This document shows, one piece after another, positions 45,401-57,264 of a DNA stretch of 64,000 nucleotides. Each line of letters begins with the position of its first letter. The first letter of the stretch is position 1. A program made the position numbers and the translations under genes. A model generated the notes under the pieces. It worked only from the letters and a program-made list of their open reading frames with translations, did not search any database and was not told the DNA's origin. The stretch is from the NCBI GenBank assembly GCA_015680905.1, contig CM027380.1:39936001-40000000 (forward strand), in the 5' to 3' direction. Source of the stretch: Coptis chinensis (lineage: Eukaryota; Streptophyta; Magnoliopsida; Ranunculales; Ranunculaceae).

Positions 45401-48400
45401 GTTGTTTTTGTGTGAGTGCGAGTGTGAGTCTGTGTGTGTGAATTTTTGAAGCGACTATGGGAAGGTTGAATTTAGTAGATGGTCGGTTAGCAACTTAGCT
45501 CGAGTACCGCATGGTTGGTAGCAAGTTGATGCTTGGCCCCTGACAAGTGGGATCAAAGTGTGGTTAAAAGCCTTATTATCGGTGGAAGGTGTTGGCATTG
45601 CATTCTTAACAGTGAACTATGTCAGTGTAAATGGATAGTGCACAAGTAACCATATTGATTCAAAAGGTGTTAGTAGGAAGCACAACAAGTGCAGTAAAAG
45701 GAAAAGGAACAAGTTTGTGGATTCGAGGGTGATACTTCGGAGTGACAGTTTTAGGCTATCAAGGCATGCTCAGTGACACAGCATTTACTCTTGCAGATGG
45801 ACAAGAGGAGGTTGAATATTTGATAGCGAGAATAACAAGAAATGGGGACTCCATCAAGTATCTAGTGGTTGAAACTAAGTTAACTTTGTGCTGACAATTT
45901 GTGCCCTTGGGATGAAGCTGCATGCACTTGTTGACATCATGAAGAAAGAGATTCTAAGGACAACGCATGGAATGTTGGAAGAGATCAAAGACACTAAAAT
46001 GGTGGTCTGAGTCTCTTGAAAAAAGGCACTGCTAAAGAAGATACTATGATGATTTGTGATCGTACCAAGATGAAGGTATGGCATATGGAAGCACATGAGA
46101 TGTCTGGGAGATAGAATACCTCCAATGGCAAGTTTAGGCAATTTCAAGGTAGTAAGTTCAGATAATGGTGAAGATCAACTACAAGTAATGATATACTTGG
46201 ATAGTGCTACGGTGGTATCATTGAAGTACTAAACTACTAATATTGGACAATCTCTATGATAAGTACATGTCTAGACTCACTTTAAGTGGAGAGAAATCTA
46301 AATAATCTCAAAATTTGGGGACTGTTTTCTTGATTACTCAAGTACCTAATGACCCATCAAAGTAAATGTAGGAACAGTTCTAATCATGGGTAAAAACTAG
46401 AAAGGTATTTTTGAAAACTTGTTTAATTTTGATATTGATGCAGCATGGTTTTAATTAGGGTTAGTTGGTATAGATTAGTTTCTTAATTAGTTTTACACTG
46501 AAATGGGTTTAAAAACCTTTAGTCTCGTTCCAATAGTAATGTAAGTTTGTGGAAAATTGAAATACGCATTATGAGATGAGACAACTTAAGTTGTTTGACC
46601 ATTTTTTTAGGGCGTTTCGATCATTTCACGTGTAGTTATGCAATTTTAAAGCAAAGGCTGACACGTGGTTATTTATGCAAGTTTTAAATATGCACTGCTA
46701 GGTGGCAGCGTCATGTATGTGAACTGCTGTAACTGAAAATTGAGTTTGATCAGCAGTTGCTATTGCATCAAAGTGGTATCGGAGACAGTTTTCAAGGCGT
46801 CTACCCCGTTGAATTTCTTGGCTGATTTGTTATTATATATTAAAAAGAGAGAAACTCTGAAATTTCAAATTTTTCGTTACTGATTCTGCCTTTCTTATCG
46901 CCTTCTCCGTCAATCAATCTAGCACCGCTCCCTTTCTTGCCACTGCTGCAAGTCCTCCATTAGGATGAAAGGTGAAGAATTTTTGAGTTACACTACCTGC
47001 AGTGCAGCTAGGTTACTCTAGGGTTTGTGTGTCAGAGCCTTAATCAATTCCCTTCAACTAAAAGGCATGTAACTTTGGTCTCTTGGTCAAAGTTTAGCTT
47101 TATTTGGAGACCCATTTGGCAAGCATTGCCAAAACTTGCAGCTTCTTGATTTATACACTTTTTTGGTTTTTCTTCTTGATCCCATGACACTTGTGTTGAC
47201 AGCCAACCATGCTATGACTCGATCCCTGGATCTTGATTTATACCACTAGTAAACATTAAACATTCTTTTTAGGGAGAAAGCGGGGAACTTTACAAAGCAA
47301 TCACAAGGAGTACTCCTAACCTATTCACTAAAACATCCTGGCACTTTGTGGTTTTACCTCCAAATGACATAATGTGACTGTGAAACTGCAAGCCAATGAA
47401 TACACACACGTTGCGAAACTGCAAGCCCATGAATACATACACGTTTGGAAAGATGTGTGATTGGGTTTTTTCTGCTGGCTGCCAAAAAAGTAGGTTTTTG
47501 ACATAAATGGAAATCAGTAATTTGAGATTGCAAATTAAGCATTTAAAGTGTATTCTACATTATTTTGACCAGGCAAATTAGGTGACAATCTTCAAGGTAA
47601 ATAGGTGACAATCTTCAAGGTTATGTGATAAATTGAGTTGTTGGTCTTTCATAGTATTGCAAAGTTGTGTCGTGTTTCTGATAGATTCCTTTGAACTTTT
47701 TTGTTTTGTTTTCAAGTAACTATCTTCAATTGGTGACCGGTCTTTCTTAATATTGCAGGGCTGTGCAGATTGCGTTGTTTTCCTCCAGTAGCTATTGCTT
47801 GGGATTCTACTTCAGGTCTGCATGTAATTCCTAATCTCTATTCTGAGACTATTTCAGTGGATTCATCACCAGCTTTTTGGGATTCAACTCAAGAGTCTGA
47901 CATGACTACAGTTTTGTTACTGGTAAGAAGTGAAGTCCTTTTTTTCCCCCAGATCTGTAGGAGTCACTTTTATTTTATTATTGCTTTTCATCCTTATGCA
48001 GTCAGATCCACATTGCTCATTTACGATTGGTGCTGGCGTTTCTGTCACTACTGCTGCTGGCAGATTTTTGCTTTTATACTGTTCAGAGGTAATTTTAAAA
48101 TCTTGATTCAGTATTACTTGATACATGTATTGACACTAGTTAATCCCATCCCCTACTTGTACATTTCTGGCTGCACCAAACTTGTGAATATTATACGCCA
48201 TTTTTCATATGTGAATCTAATGTGGTATCAAATGATTTGAAAATTTTCCTTATCTGTGAAATATGTTTGAAAAATTGGCCACATTGAGGCATAGTACACG
48301 AGAAGCAATCCCCCTTTCTAGCTTGCAACCCACAAATTAAGATTCCCAACTCCATCAAAGTTGCACACATGGGGTGCTTGACGATACACATTGGCCATAA

Positions 48401-51400
48401 TCTCACATAAGGCATTGTTACATATTTTCGTGGAGATAATAAATTCTTATACGTCCAAATGTGAATGTATACATAAAAAGAGTGCATGTGCTCAGATATT
48501 CGCGTACTAGTAATTACTACTGCTTTTCATGGTGATAGAATGCTAGTTATTTCGATCATGTGCATGTTTACAGTTCATGTACTCGTACTGGAAGTTAGTA
48601 CTCTCAGTTTTTGTTAAGTTGCTTTGTTTCATTTGTTGATATGTGCAGATAGTTGGTTTCTCCATAGCCGTTATCTTTTTCGCTCTGATGCGACAAGCAC
48701 GGGCATGGGAACTTGATCTGCCTCTGCCATCTCTTTTGGCTGCTGTGGAGTTAAATCTGAGAATGCCACTGGCTTTCTTGCTCCTAGCTATAGTACCCAT
48801 TGTCGTTTCATTGGTATCCTCCCTGCTAATATCAGAATCATTTCCTCCACTAAGCAGCTTCTTTATTGTCTCCATAATTTGCTATGCATTTGCAAATGGG
48901 TCTTTGATCATTCTGATCTTGACCTCCCAATTGATCATCTACTTCACTGCAAATGTGCACGCTTTTATCAAAATACGGTTAGTGTTTCTCTTTAGTTATA
49001 TAAGCTGAGTGACTGAAGAATTTTCTGTTGTCAAAAGCCAAATAATTATAGTAGAACTTCTTAAATACATTGAATAAGCAAAGTTATTTCTTACATAGGG
49101 GCCGCCGGGCCGACTCTCATAATATAAGGAGAGTAGACATACTCAGGGGCGGCGTTGAGCATGTGCGTGGTGTGTGACCGCACAGGGCCCCAAACTCACC
49201 TATTAAGTGTTGACACGTTCGTGAAAAAATCCAAAACTAATCTAACAAATCTAATTAATCTGAAAATTTCACATGGATTATTCTCTTAATTCTTATATTC
49301 TCTCCATTAAAATTGGAATTAAATATTTACCTTCTAACCGATTAAGTTATGTTTCCAAAATAAAACTTTAATTCTCCAATCAATTAATGTAGACAACGGC
49401 TACAACATGGCAACTAAAAAAAAAATCCGTCTCCTCTATTTTTTTTTTTTCTTTCCAACAATTTCATACAACGGGTTTTGGCATTGGTTGCGGTTTTAGA
49501 ATCAGATGGAGTTTTGGAGGTGTGTCCTTGAGTTTCTTGGGTCTTGGCGTAGGACTTGCCTTTGGTTGGGGTTTTGGTACTCCCTTTGGCAGTCAATATC
49601 AAGCATCCAAGATTATATTTGAGGGCATTGATTTATATAATGACCAAAGAGATGAGAAAATGCTGTCAGATTTATCAAAGAAAAGAGAGGGCGTTTGAGC
49701 TTGAGGATAGCTACTGCTTTTGAATTTTCCATTCTTTATCTGACTTCTTTCCAATTTTTTTTTTCGACAAACAATAGTCTTTCTTATTTTGCAGCAACAC
49801 TTAAACAAAAAGTATGTCTCGGTTTTTGATTTCTTTTGTATTACATTAACAATTTTTTTTTTTTTTTCGGCTTGTGTGGTTACTTTGACAATTTTTTTTT
49901 TTGTTTTTTTTGCTTTTGTGGTTGAGGCCCTCTTTCGACATTACGTATAGTGCCGCCCCTGGACATACTACTAGTGCTACCTACAACACATATTCTAATA
50001 TGCTACTTCTCCAACACATATTCTAATATGCTACTTCTCCAACACTCCCCCTCAAGCTGAAATATACAGATTGAAACTACAATGAGTAAAACAACAAAAT
50101 ACAAACATCATCTCCCCTCCCCTTATGCCTGATCACAAATACTAAGATAATATTAAATCCAAACTCCAGCCGCAAGCATCATCCTCAAACAAGCACCTGC
50201 AACAACATCAACAAACAAAATGAAAGGCTCTGGACTTGAAGGTGTTGGTAGCTCCAAAAGGCTCCAGGCACATACGCCACGACAGCTCCAAGAACAAATG
50301 CTCCTCATCTAGAGGTAGCTTGAGAATTGGGTGCAACGAACAATGGAAGAGCTTGATCAACAAGAACACACACTGAGTTGGGTACAAGAATCAATAATTA
50401 ACACCAATCATAGCGTCAGGGGTAATGTATCCGAGCAAAATCATGAACACCTTGGGGAGATGCAACACCAAAACAGCTAGGCAGCAGCAGCAAAACTTCC
50501 TACACTCCTCATCGTAATATAATGATTCTCTAAACATTATAGGTTTTCTGATGATCTAATCTAGATGTTAATGTGAACTATCAATGGGGTAATCTTCAAC
50601 AAAGAAATCTGCTCAAGGATTTAATTAAACGAGTGAATTTGAACCAGGGTATTTACCGAAACCATAGACTTTGCTTGCACAAGCCAATCTAGCAAAACCT
50701 CGGCAAACACTTTGAAGCTTACAGCTTACTACAAGCTCTTTACTTATAAGATAGTTTTCTTGATAACCACAGCTTAGTAAATGGCAAAAATGGAAATCAA
50801 CCAAGTTCTATTGGGATGTTGGATCTTCGTCTGAAGTCCTTAATTATCTAAAATCAATATTACAGATAGAAAATTTCGAATATCTCATTCTTTTTATCAA
50901 CTGAAAAATGTCTGGTATTTTGCAGGTGGCAAGTTTGGGAAGAAAATATCCAATCTACTTTTTTCAGTCAGTTTCTCAATCTTTTCTCCAATTTCTTTTC
51001 ACTTAAGGTAATTCTCATCCAACATACATAAAGTTGCACATATTGTACATATTAAGTTGAAAATTTGGGGTTCACCATCTAACAGCAAACAAGAGAAGTT
51101 TGGGTTGTTTAGTCAACTGATGCCAATCATTCGTTCTTGAAGCTGTGATCCGTATGTGAAACAGGTACTGAGGATAATTAGAGGAAATCTGACTGTTGCT
51201 ATAGCATTGGTTTCAGTTATCTTGGTCTGCTTTGTTCATCCGGCACTGGGTCTGCTAATTCTGCTCCTGTCTCATGCGTTACACTCTCACACTGCTCTCT
51301 GCAGGTTGTTTTCTTATTTAATTTGTACGTAATAATTTTCAAGTTTCGATTTTCTTTTAACACCTTGCTTCATCTGATTGATCAATGTGATGGTTGTCCA

Positions 51401-53865
51401 AGCACTAGTTATATATGTTTCCTTTTAGCTAAATGTGACTCCTGGATGCATCATCCACTTACTATCACATCAATGAGCTACTTATATTTGATGTTATGTT
51501 CCTCTCATATAATTGACTGAATAATTTAACCATTCAGTCAAATAAAAACTCAGGTTGAAAACATTTATTTTTGGAAACAATGAATATCTTCTAAGTGCCA
51601 ACTGGTTGGACCATTCCTAATCTTGGGAGTATTTGTCACCGGCAGTTCCTCTTACTATATGTTCTATCAAGGACTTTTCACAATGCAATTTTATTTTCAC
51701 TGTTATTCTTGGGTGTGTGTGTATATATATATATATATATCGGGCTATACAGAAATGACATACGGAATTGACATACGCAATCCAAAAGTGGACTTGCACA
51801 TTGTTCTAAGGGCTGATTTTTGGTAGATATTACCTCCCTACTATGGTTAGTATCTCCACAAAAAATCGGCTCCATCGGATATGTCTAGTCTTGTCAAATG
51901 AGTGTTAAAATTTTAGACCGTCAGATAAATTTCGAACTTGAACTCAATTTTTGGTAGGGTTAGACATGTTCAAAGGAGCTGATTTTTTTCAGAGATGATA
52001 GCATCCCTAGAAAATCAGCTCTTAGGTAGGTAGGATTGCGTATGTCATTTATGTATGTCGACATAGCCAGCCCGAGATATATATATATTTCTATCACTGA
52101 AGACAAAACTAGAACTCTAGTAAACTTATTCTGATCAAAGTTTGTCTGTTCTGAGGATCACTATATCCGTCTACCTTTTCTTAGATGTCTAACTGATGCC
52201 ATTAACTTCCATTGCATAACTCTGAATTTGTTAAATGTACCAAGTTATAAAAATTTTGTTAAAAGTAATCCTGTTGGATGTTGAGCCTAAGAGTTGCTTC
52301 TGGTTATTCTGTAACAGTTTCTTGGCGGCTTCGTTTCGCAGTCATGCACGAAAAAGGGAGTTTGATTCCAAAACTAAGGTTGATCTTGGGAAGTCGAATT
52401 TCAAACCTAACAGTGGTTTTGATCCACTTCTTCCTCTAGAGGAGAAGTCTCCCAATAGCCCAAACTCGACAAGAAGCTACGGTGACACCCAAATCGAAAC
52501 CTTCAATCACAGGCATGGTCTGCTTATGTTGCACCTTCTTGCAGTTCTCATGTTTGTTCCATCTTTTGTGGCTTGGTTTCAGGTAGGTTTTCATTATACC
52601 TAGCCATCTTAAATTGTTGTGTTACTCTTGGAAAATTGAATGGAAAAGAGGTTACCTTTAAGTTTGGACAAAGTCAAAAGACCATTTTTAGTTTGGGCGA
52701 AGGACTACTACATCCAAAGTAAATTTGGGAAATGGAATTAGAGCACCATTAGTATCTTTATGACAGAACTCTTTTAAAGGACATTGCACCTTTCCAAGAG
52801 ATGTCGAAGTATGTAACCTTTGTAAATGGAAATCGTGTGTTCGCTTCATCACGGTGGACAAGGTACCTAGTTATTACACCGTAGTTATGTTATCTTGCCG
52901 TCACTGCAAACCGTCACCCACCAATGTGAATGACATTTTCTAACAACCTAAAGGCAAATTCTTCCCCTGGTGCTGATGATTCTCTAACATTTCTCGCCTA
53001 GGATACAACAGTCTTCAACGTAAATTGACCAACGTTAAAATGTTCAAGTTTCGGTGAACCTGAACTATGTATGCACTCTTACATAGAAAATATCTCCATA
53101 TATATGAAGTTAATTTACTGACCCCACACAACTAAGCTTAAGCATTTTGAACACTTCGGATGTACAGTGGAGGTGGTCTGTATGGACCTTGCCTTGATCA
53201 TTCCTCCACCATGTCCAAAGGGAAAAGGTCATGTGTGTTAAGCATGCCAATTGATGTACATATGTTAGGTTGTGGAGGGAAACTGAGAACAATGCTACCT
53301 ATCGTATGCTTTTTAGCTCCTTTTATTTTTATTTTAAATACGGAGTCTAGTAAAAGTTCAGACTTGTTTTTCCGGTGATACAAATGTCCAATCAGAGGAT
53401 TTCAGACACTTGATTATTTAATCAAATTTGTTTGAGAGAGTAGGGATAAATTTTCCAAATGAAGTGATTTTGACTTGATCTGATTTAGATGTTGCAAGCC
53501 TGTATAATACCTGGATTTTGTTTTTGTAGAGAATCGGAGTGGGTCAGAGTTTTCCATGGTTCTTGGACTCGGCTCTTTGCGTAGGTGTCATTCTCCATGG
53601 TCTTTGTGGTTCAAAACCCGAATATAATTTTATATCGTTCCCCTTTCTACACATTCAAGGCCAGCAAGTTGGACTGAGCATTGTCTACATGTTTGCTGGG
53701 TTCTCTTGTTATTTATCTGGCTTAGCATTGGCTCCTTATAGAGCATTTTATGCCATGGCTGCCGTTGGGGTAATTTCTGCTGTGCTGAGGATTCTTGAAA
53801 AGAGTTATAGGGATAAAGGAGAGGCTTATTTTAGTGGTGGGAGAAAGCATTTCCACAGACATTAA
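36450..53865 (+). CDS. PGAP1: GPI inositol-deacylase, PGAP1/BST1 family, 18 exons, apparently intact
   Basis: The family's enzyme removes the acyl chain from the inositol of GPI anchors in the ER, needed for export of GPI-anchored proteins. Exons: 36450-36728, 36800-37003, 38835-39025, 39125-39296, 40821-40958, 41039-41228, 42592-42737, 43031-43207, 43490-43600, 43811-43930, 44157-44313, 47759-47922, 48002-48088, 48649-48977, 50926-51007, 51165-51304, 52318-52582, 53530-53865. They sum to 3288 nt in phase (1095 codons plus TAA), close to the usual ~1,100 residues in plants. Exon 1 has an N-terminal membrane segment and the PGNGGSYKQ motif. Exon 3 has the lipase GHSMGG with the nucleophilic Ser. 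Exons 14-18 encode several membrane segments. The protein ends in a His-rich HFHRH. All introns are GT-AG except intron 1 (GC-AG). No stop or frameshift was seen. Confidence 0.95.
36729..36799 (+). other. Intron 1 with a non-canonical GC donor
   Basis: The exon ends CAG and the intron starts GCAAGC. It ends TTTCTCTAG. Only this donor keeps the conserved SYKQVRS reading, so it is a GC-AG intron of 71 bp. Confidence 0.85.
37462..37605. repeat. Imperfect tandem duplication in intron 2
   Basis: Two adjacent copies of about 75-85 bp share ATTATTTCATTATTAT, GTTTCAATCCTTAGTT and CCTTC-AAAGATTATT. No element ends were seen. Confidence 0.7.
37831..37957 (+). mobile_element. 5'-truncated LINE-like (or SINE) insertion with poly-A tail in intron 2
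   Basis: About 127 bp ending in CTCTACCGATC plus a long A run is flanked by a 15-bp near-perfect duplication, AGATAGYCAAACTAT (37816-37830 and 37958-37972). A 3' poly-A and a long target duplication are the marks of target-primed reverse transcription. The sequence before the tail resembles plant LINE 3' ends. Confidence 0.8.
40365..40734. mobile_element. Foldback MITE in intron 4
   Basis: The ends are GGAGAGGGATAGAGTCACTC and the inverse of a matching GGGGAGGGATAGAGCCACTC. The similarity continues inwards: the left arm (GTAGATATGATCTCCC to CAAATATGTCTAAC) mirrors the right arm, so almost the whole 370 bp can fold on itself. It sits between ATATATAT stretches that could be the target duplication. 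It shares internal blocks (GACCGTTAGATAAAT, TTAGACATATCCAAA) with the intron 16 element. Confidence 0.8.
44314..47758 (+). other. Large intron 11 (3.4 kb) of the PGAP1 homologue
   Basis: It is bounded by GTAAGG and TTGCAG, with exon phases that fit. A local GTGTCCGACACGG-type repeat lies at about 44505-44640. A Copia-like relic is suspected at about 45450-46790. The rest holds no recognised feature. Confidence 0.75.
45450..46790 (+). mobile_element. Possible Copia-like retrotransposon relic in intron 11
   Basis: A decayed region contains VWHM-like and TLSGEKS-like fragments reminiscent of Copia gag and pre-integrase. It is followed by AAATTTGGGGA, which may be a polypurine tract, about 450 bp that may be an LTR (about 46332-46768), and then TGGTATCGGAGAC, close to a tRNA-Met primer-binding site. 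No second LTR or target duplication was found. The assignment is tentative. Confidence 0.35.
49012..50550 (-). mobile_element. LTR retrotransposon remnant (LTR plus internal end) in intron 14
   Basis: On the minus strand, CTTGAGGGGGAG (polypurine tract, about 50045-50056) is followed by TGTTGGAGAAGTAGC, an LTR start. The LTR runs on through 49970 and, beyond the hAT insertion, TATTATGAGAGTCGG to about 49015. A 28-bp stretch is duplicated in tandem at its start (49985-50042). Internal sequence beyond 50056 is unrecognised, so this is a truncated or solo-like relic. Confidence 0.6.
49144..49961. mobile_element. hAT-type DNA element, 818 bp, nested in the LTR remnant
   Basis: The termini are perfect inverse copies: CAGGGGCGGC at the left and GCCGCCCCTG at the right. 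The 8-bp duplication GACATACT lies on both sides (49136-49143 and 49962-49969). No intact transposase is present; short open frames inside are basic and repetitive. The length suggests an internally deleted, non-autonomous copy. Confidence 0.88.
51741..52074. mobile_element. Foldback MITE in intron 16, related to the intron 4 element
   Basis: The ends are CGGGCTATACAGAAATGACATA and an imperfect inverse CGGGCTGGCTATGTCGACATAC. The arms mirror each other over most of the length (AAATCGGCTCC and AAATCAGCTCC around TATGTCTA). It sits in an ATATATAT target. Blocks such as GACCGTCAGATAAAT and TTAGACATG match the intron 4 MITE. Confidence 0.78.
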
Positions 53866-55012
53866 GGGCGTATTTTCTTCTAAAAGGTCCAGAGATTGGA
53901 TTTTGGCGCAGGAAATTCCTTTTTCAGGTTTTTTGGTGATACAGTGATTTTGGGTGGAAATGTGGACATCACCCCCGCAGGTGGGTTACAACTCAAACTT
54001 GTTCCCACGTACAAAAATTTTGACTCAGTTGTATCATATTACTTGTAAGATTAGTGAGTCCAGTTATGTTGGTTCTCTCTGCTCTATTCATATCCAAGCA
54101 GAGAAGTAATCTCAATTTTCAGGTTTGAGTCTGGGTAGTGATTGTATATGTAAAAAGGCTTTAAGCCTACTGTTTGAACTTGAAATTTCTTATTTGCTGG
54201 AATAATATTTTCCCCACTTGCATCTTTCAAAATGTGAAAAATTTTAAAAAGCAAAATGGTGCTCAAATGCTCACTGGATGATGCATTCAAACAGATCTAA
54301 ATGGCTAAATTAAAACGAAGAGCTACATAAGAACGTCATGAAACAGTAGCACACATATTACCCCCGTGCATATGATGGATTGCAAGTGGTAGTTTTCATT
54401 TGTTTAGGGGGATGTAACTTAAATTTGACGAACTCGTTCATTTTCTTAGCTCCGAAGATGCCCAGTTGGCACGAATGATCTCTTTTTCATCGACCGAGAT
54501 AATTAACTACGAGCACCAAAAGTTACAGAAGCAGCATGGAACATCGTCACTATTGAGCAGAAAGTTTCTTATGGATAAAAGATGTGAACAACTTTATATC
54601 ATTCACTCGAGAACACACCCAAGATGATAATAATTTTTTATGGGGAAATAGTCACTTAGAAAGTTAGAAGGCCTTCTTTGAGTAGAAAGCAAGTAAACAA
54701 AAAAGATCCCTTTTTGTTGTTCTTCAGCCCAAGCAAGAATATATACCAAATACCAAACCAACATAAATGAAAATAAAATGCAGTCCTCGAAAAGCTCCCC
54801 TAGTACACACTAACATTGTTAATAAACCCTTTTTAGTGCCCAATGTGAGCTTAATGGAACTACTTTATTGCCGTCTTCTTTATCCTCATTTTCTTCTTTT
54901 TGAGCTTCTGGCTCTATATATCGAAGCAGGCTTCAGATATAACAAGAGTACTCTTGTTCAAACTATTGTTTAAGTGGGGGCAGAGGTAGAAGAACGCTTT
55001 ATTTGGTCATTA
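53866..55012. other. 3' flank of the PGAP1 homologue and intergenic spacer
   Basis: The first few hundred bases are probably the 3' UTR. I see no clear polyadenylation signal or other gene. Short open frames lack motifs. Confidence 0.5.
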
Positions 55013-55122
55013 TGGCTTCTGTGAAAGCTGGTGTTCGTTCCACGGAGCATAGAAGAAACTGCATGAAGCTATTATTTGCTTTTTTTTCTCTTTCCATTAC
55101 AGCGACAACCTTCACTCAATGT
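55013..55122 (+). CDS. Possible first exon with a signal peptide, gene interrupted downstream
   Basis: An ATG at 55013 opens MASVKAGVRST, a basic stretch, then a hydrophobic core (LLFAFFSLSITATTF) and a Cys, before a good GTAAGC donor. This looks like a secreted or membrane protein start. Only about 135 bp later the LTR of an Athila-like element begins, and no continuation is seen. It could equally be chance open sequence. The family is not recognised. Confidence 0.3.
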
Positions 55123-55257
55123 GGTAAGCTTCTCTAATCATCCAGCAAGTTCTAAATTTACTTTGAGATGACTGGACTACTACATATGCTCCTAGTTTTC
55201 AGAGTTTAGAGCATCTTTATTCTGTAGAAGTATCTAACTAATCTAAGCAATGAGCTC

Positions 55258-55717
55258 TGTTTCGGCCCCCACCTACGTGGCGAACGTCCATTAGTAGGAA
55301 TCTCCACTTTATTCGTTTAATCGACAGGGCTAAAGCCCAATTTGCAATACCATGGATCAATGTACATGCCCATTAACTCATGTGTCTAAGGTCAACCTTA
55401 GCCACATGGCTTGCCACTAATGTACATTGATTTATGTCCGTGATTCATTTCTTATCAAAGAGATAATTATCAGTTGAAAGTTATAGTCTATCACAATTAC
55501 TCAAGCTACAAGATTACTTGAGCTACAAGGACTCCTACTCTACCTATATAAATACCAAACTATTTTTTATACAGAACTACGTTCTTGAGACTTGATCCCA
55601 TTGATAATTTGGGTACGTAGGCAACCGCAAGGTACAGTCTCATCATTCCCCCGATCACCACCATTTTTCTACATTTCTTCGTCTTTTTTATCAACACTTA
55701 GTGTTTTGATCAATATT
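55258..55717 (+). repeat. First LTR, truncated at its 3' end
   Basis: It starts TGTTTCGGCCCCCACC and matches 59391-59857 almost throughout. It breaks off after TTTTGATCA, where the other copy continues to the LTR end. Confidence 0.9.
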
Positions 55718-57203
55718 GACAATGTGTCATTTGCACGTGATCTTGGCCGAGCCGCTCGTTTAAATCTATCATTCGCTTGTTATTTTTCTCTGCCTCTTTT
55801 TGCACACGTTTAAGTTCCTGATATTTGGTCGCCACGAGTGCCTTTAATTCTATCACATCTGCTTTTAAGTGTTTGTGTTCTTCCATTATCTCACAGGCTT
55901 TCCCAAAGTCTTCGTACGATCTCTGCTCAGTTTCTTCCATCCGCTCGGTTAAGTTTTTGTTTTCGTCTTCTAACTCTTCGTTTGGTTCCGCTTAACGCTT
56001 TGTTTGCCTCTTCCAATTTTCGGTTGAGTATTTTCACTTTCTCTATTTCTTCTACGGCATTGACTTCATTCGGAACCATACTTTTCTTTGCAACTTTTTC
56101 ATGAATTTCTTTGGCCCGTACTACCGTCGTTTTAACCTGCGGCGAAAAATATCTGTTTTCATCAATCTTTCAGACTTAAACACAAGTTTGCAATAACTGA
56201 TAAAAAAAAATACTATCATACCTGGTTCATACTATCGAAAATCATTGACACTGCTCTGTCATATTTTCCGATGTTCTCCGTATTCTGGTCACAGTTTTGA
56301 TATATTTCGAGCACCTCCATTGGCGTGGTCCCTAGCGATACCTTCGCTTCGTCGTCCAGACTTGAACATCTTTGCTTCATCTACCAATTTCATCGGTTTA
56401 GTGTTGGACATAAATTTCTTTACCGTCCTAACGCAATAGTAAAAGTCAACGGTCAACTTCATCGTTAACGATTTACGTGGTTTTCCTCTATGAGTAGTAT
56501 TACCCCTGACAAGACTTGCTTGCCGGTAGTGGTTGGATTCTTTGCTCCTGCATTTTGTTTTGCCGTTTGTTTTCTTTCACCGACTTTGTGTTCTTCGATG
56601 CACTATCTTTTGTAAGTATCACGGTTTCGTTATTTTCCCCGCCATTTTTTTCCTGTATATACCAACCCAGAGCGAGATATTACATCTCCCCACACTTTTA
56701 CATATCTATGTTTTCTACGGTACATACCTGTTCCTCTTTATGTTGAGAGTGTATTATATTTCGTCTGGGATTTTTTGTGCATTGTAGTCTCGTCCCTCGA
56801 GACATCATACATTGTAATGTTGGTTGTCTCTCTTGGTCTCCGTTCGCCCGTTTTCTTGTGGAACATCTTCTTTTGTGCAATTCGCTTTTTGTGCTTGGCA
56901 AGCTCAACACTAGTTCTCGCTGTGTTAATTCCGTTCCATCTTCTTTTTCACTATCGCTATCGCTACCAAATATTACATTTCTGAGAATCTTATTCTTCTT
57001 CGCCATTTCACTATGTGTCTCCTTGGACCTATCGGGCTGTTGTTTAATACCCCATAGTGTTGGAAATCAACAATATCATCAAAATAGCTCAGATCTACCA
57101 ATCTTTTGTCAGAACATTCATGAAAGAAGAAACGAAGGTTGTTCTCCACTTCCTTGTCCAATTCAATGTCTGGTAGTGTACTCGCGTTTTCTGTTATACA
57201 CAA
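55718..57203 (-). pseudogene. Antisense accessory frames of the retroelement, coiled-coil and basic region
   Basis: Minus-strand frames at 57203-56973 (ENASTLPDIELDKEVENN, FFHECSDKRLVDLSYFDDIV), 57006-56698 (KKNKILRNVIFGSDSDSEKE, then Arg/Lys-rich) and 56104-55710 (a Glu/Lys-rich, heptad-like stretch including EHKHLKADVIELKALVATKY) follow each other in one direction. The last looks like a coiled coil. An acceptor-like AACAG precedes the first. No domain family is recognised. Antisense genes between pol and the 3' LTR are known for some Tat/Athila-type elements (Grande, for example), and the location fits that. Confidence 0.45.
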
Positions 57204-57264
57204 AATAACTCGTGTTAGTCAACAGTTTACTCATAGTACAATTTTCAATACTTATATTTTAGCT

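Noticed and set aside
45450..46790. Calling the intron 11 relic a complete Copia element
   Set aside because: Only one possible LTR and a primer-site-like motif are visible. Without a second LTR or target duplication the claim is too strong, so it is listed as tentative only.
49414..49602. Lys/Thr-rich minus-strand frame inside the hAT element
   Set aside because: Low-complexity repeats of KT-like residues with no transposase motif. It was not accepted as a gene.
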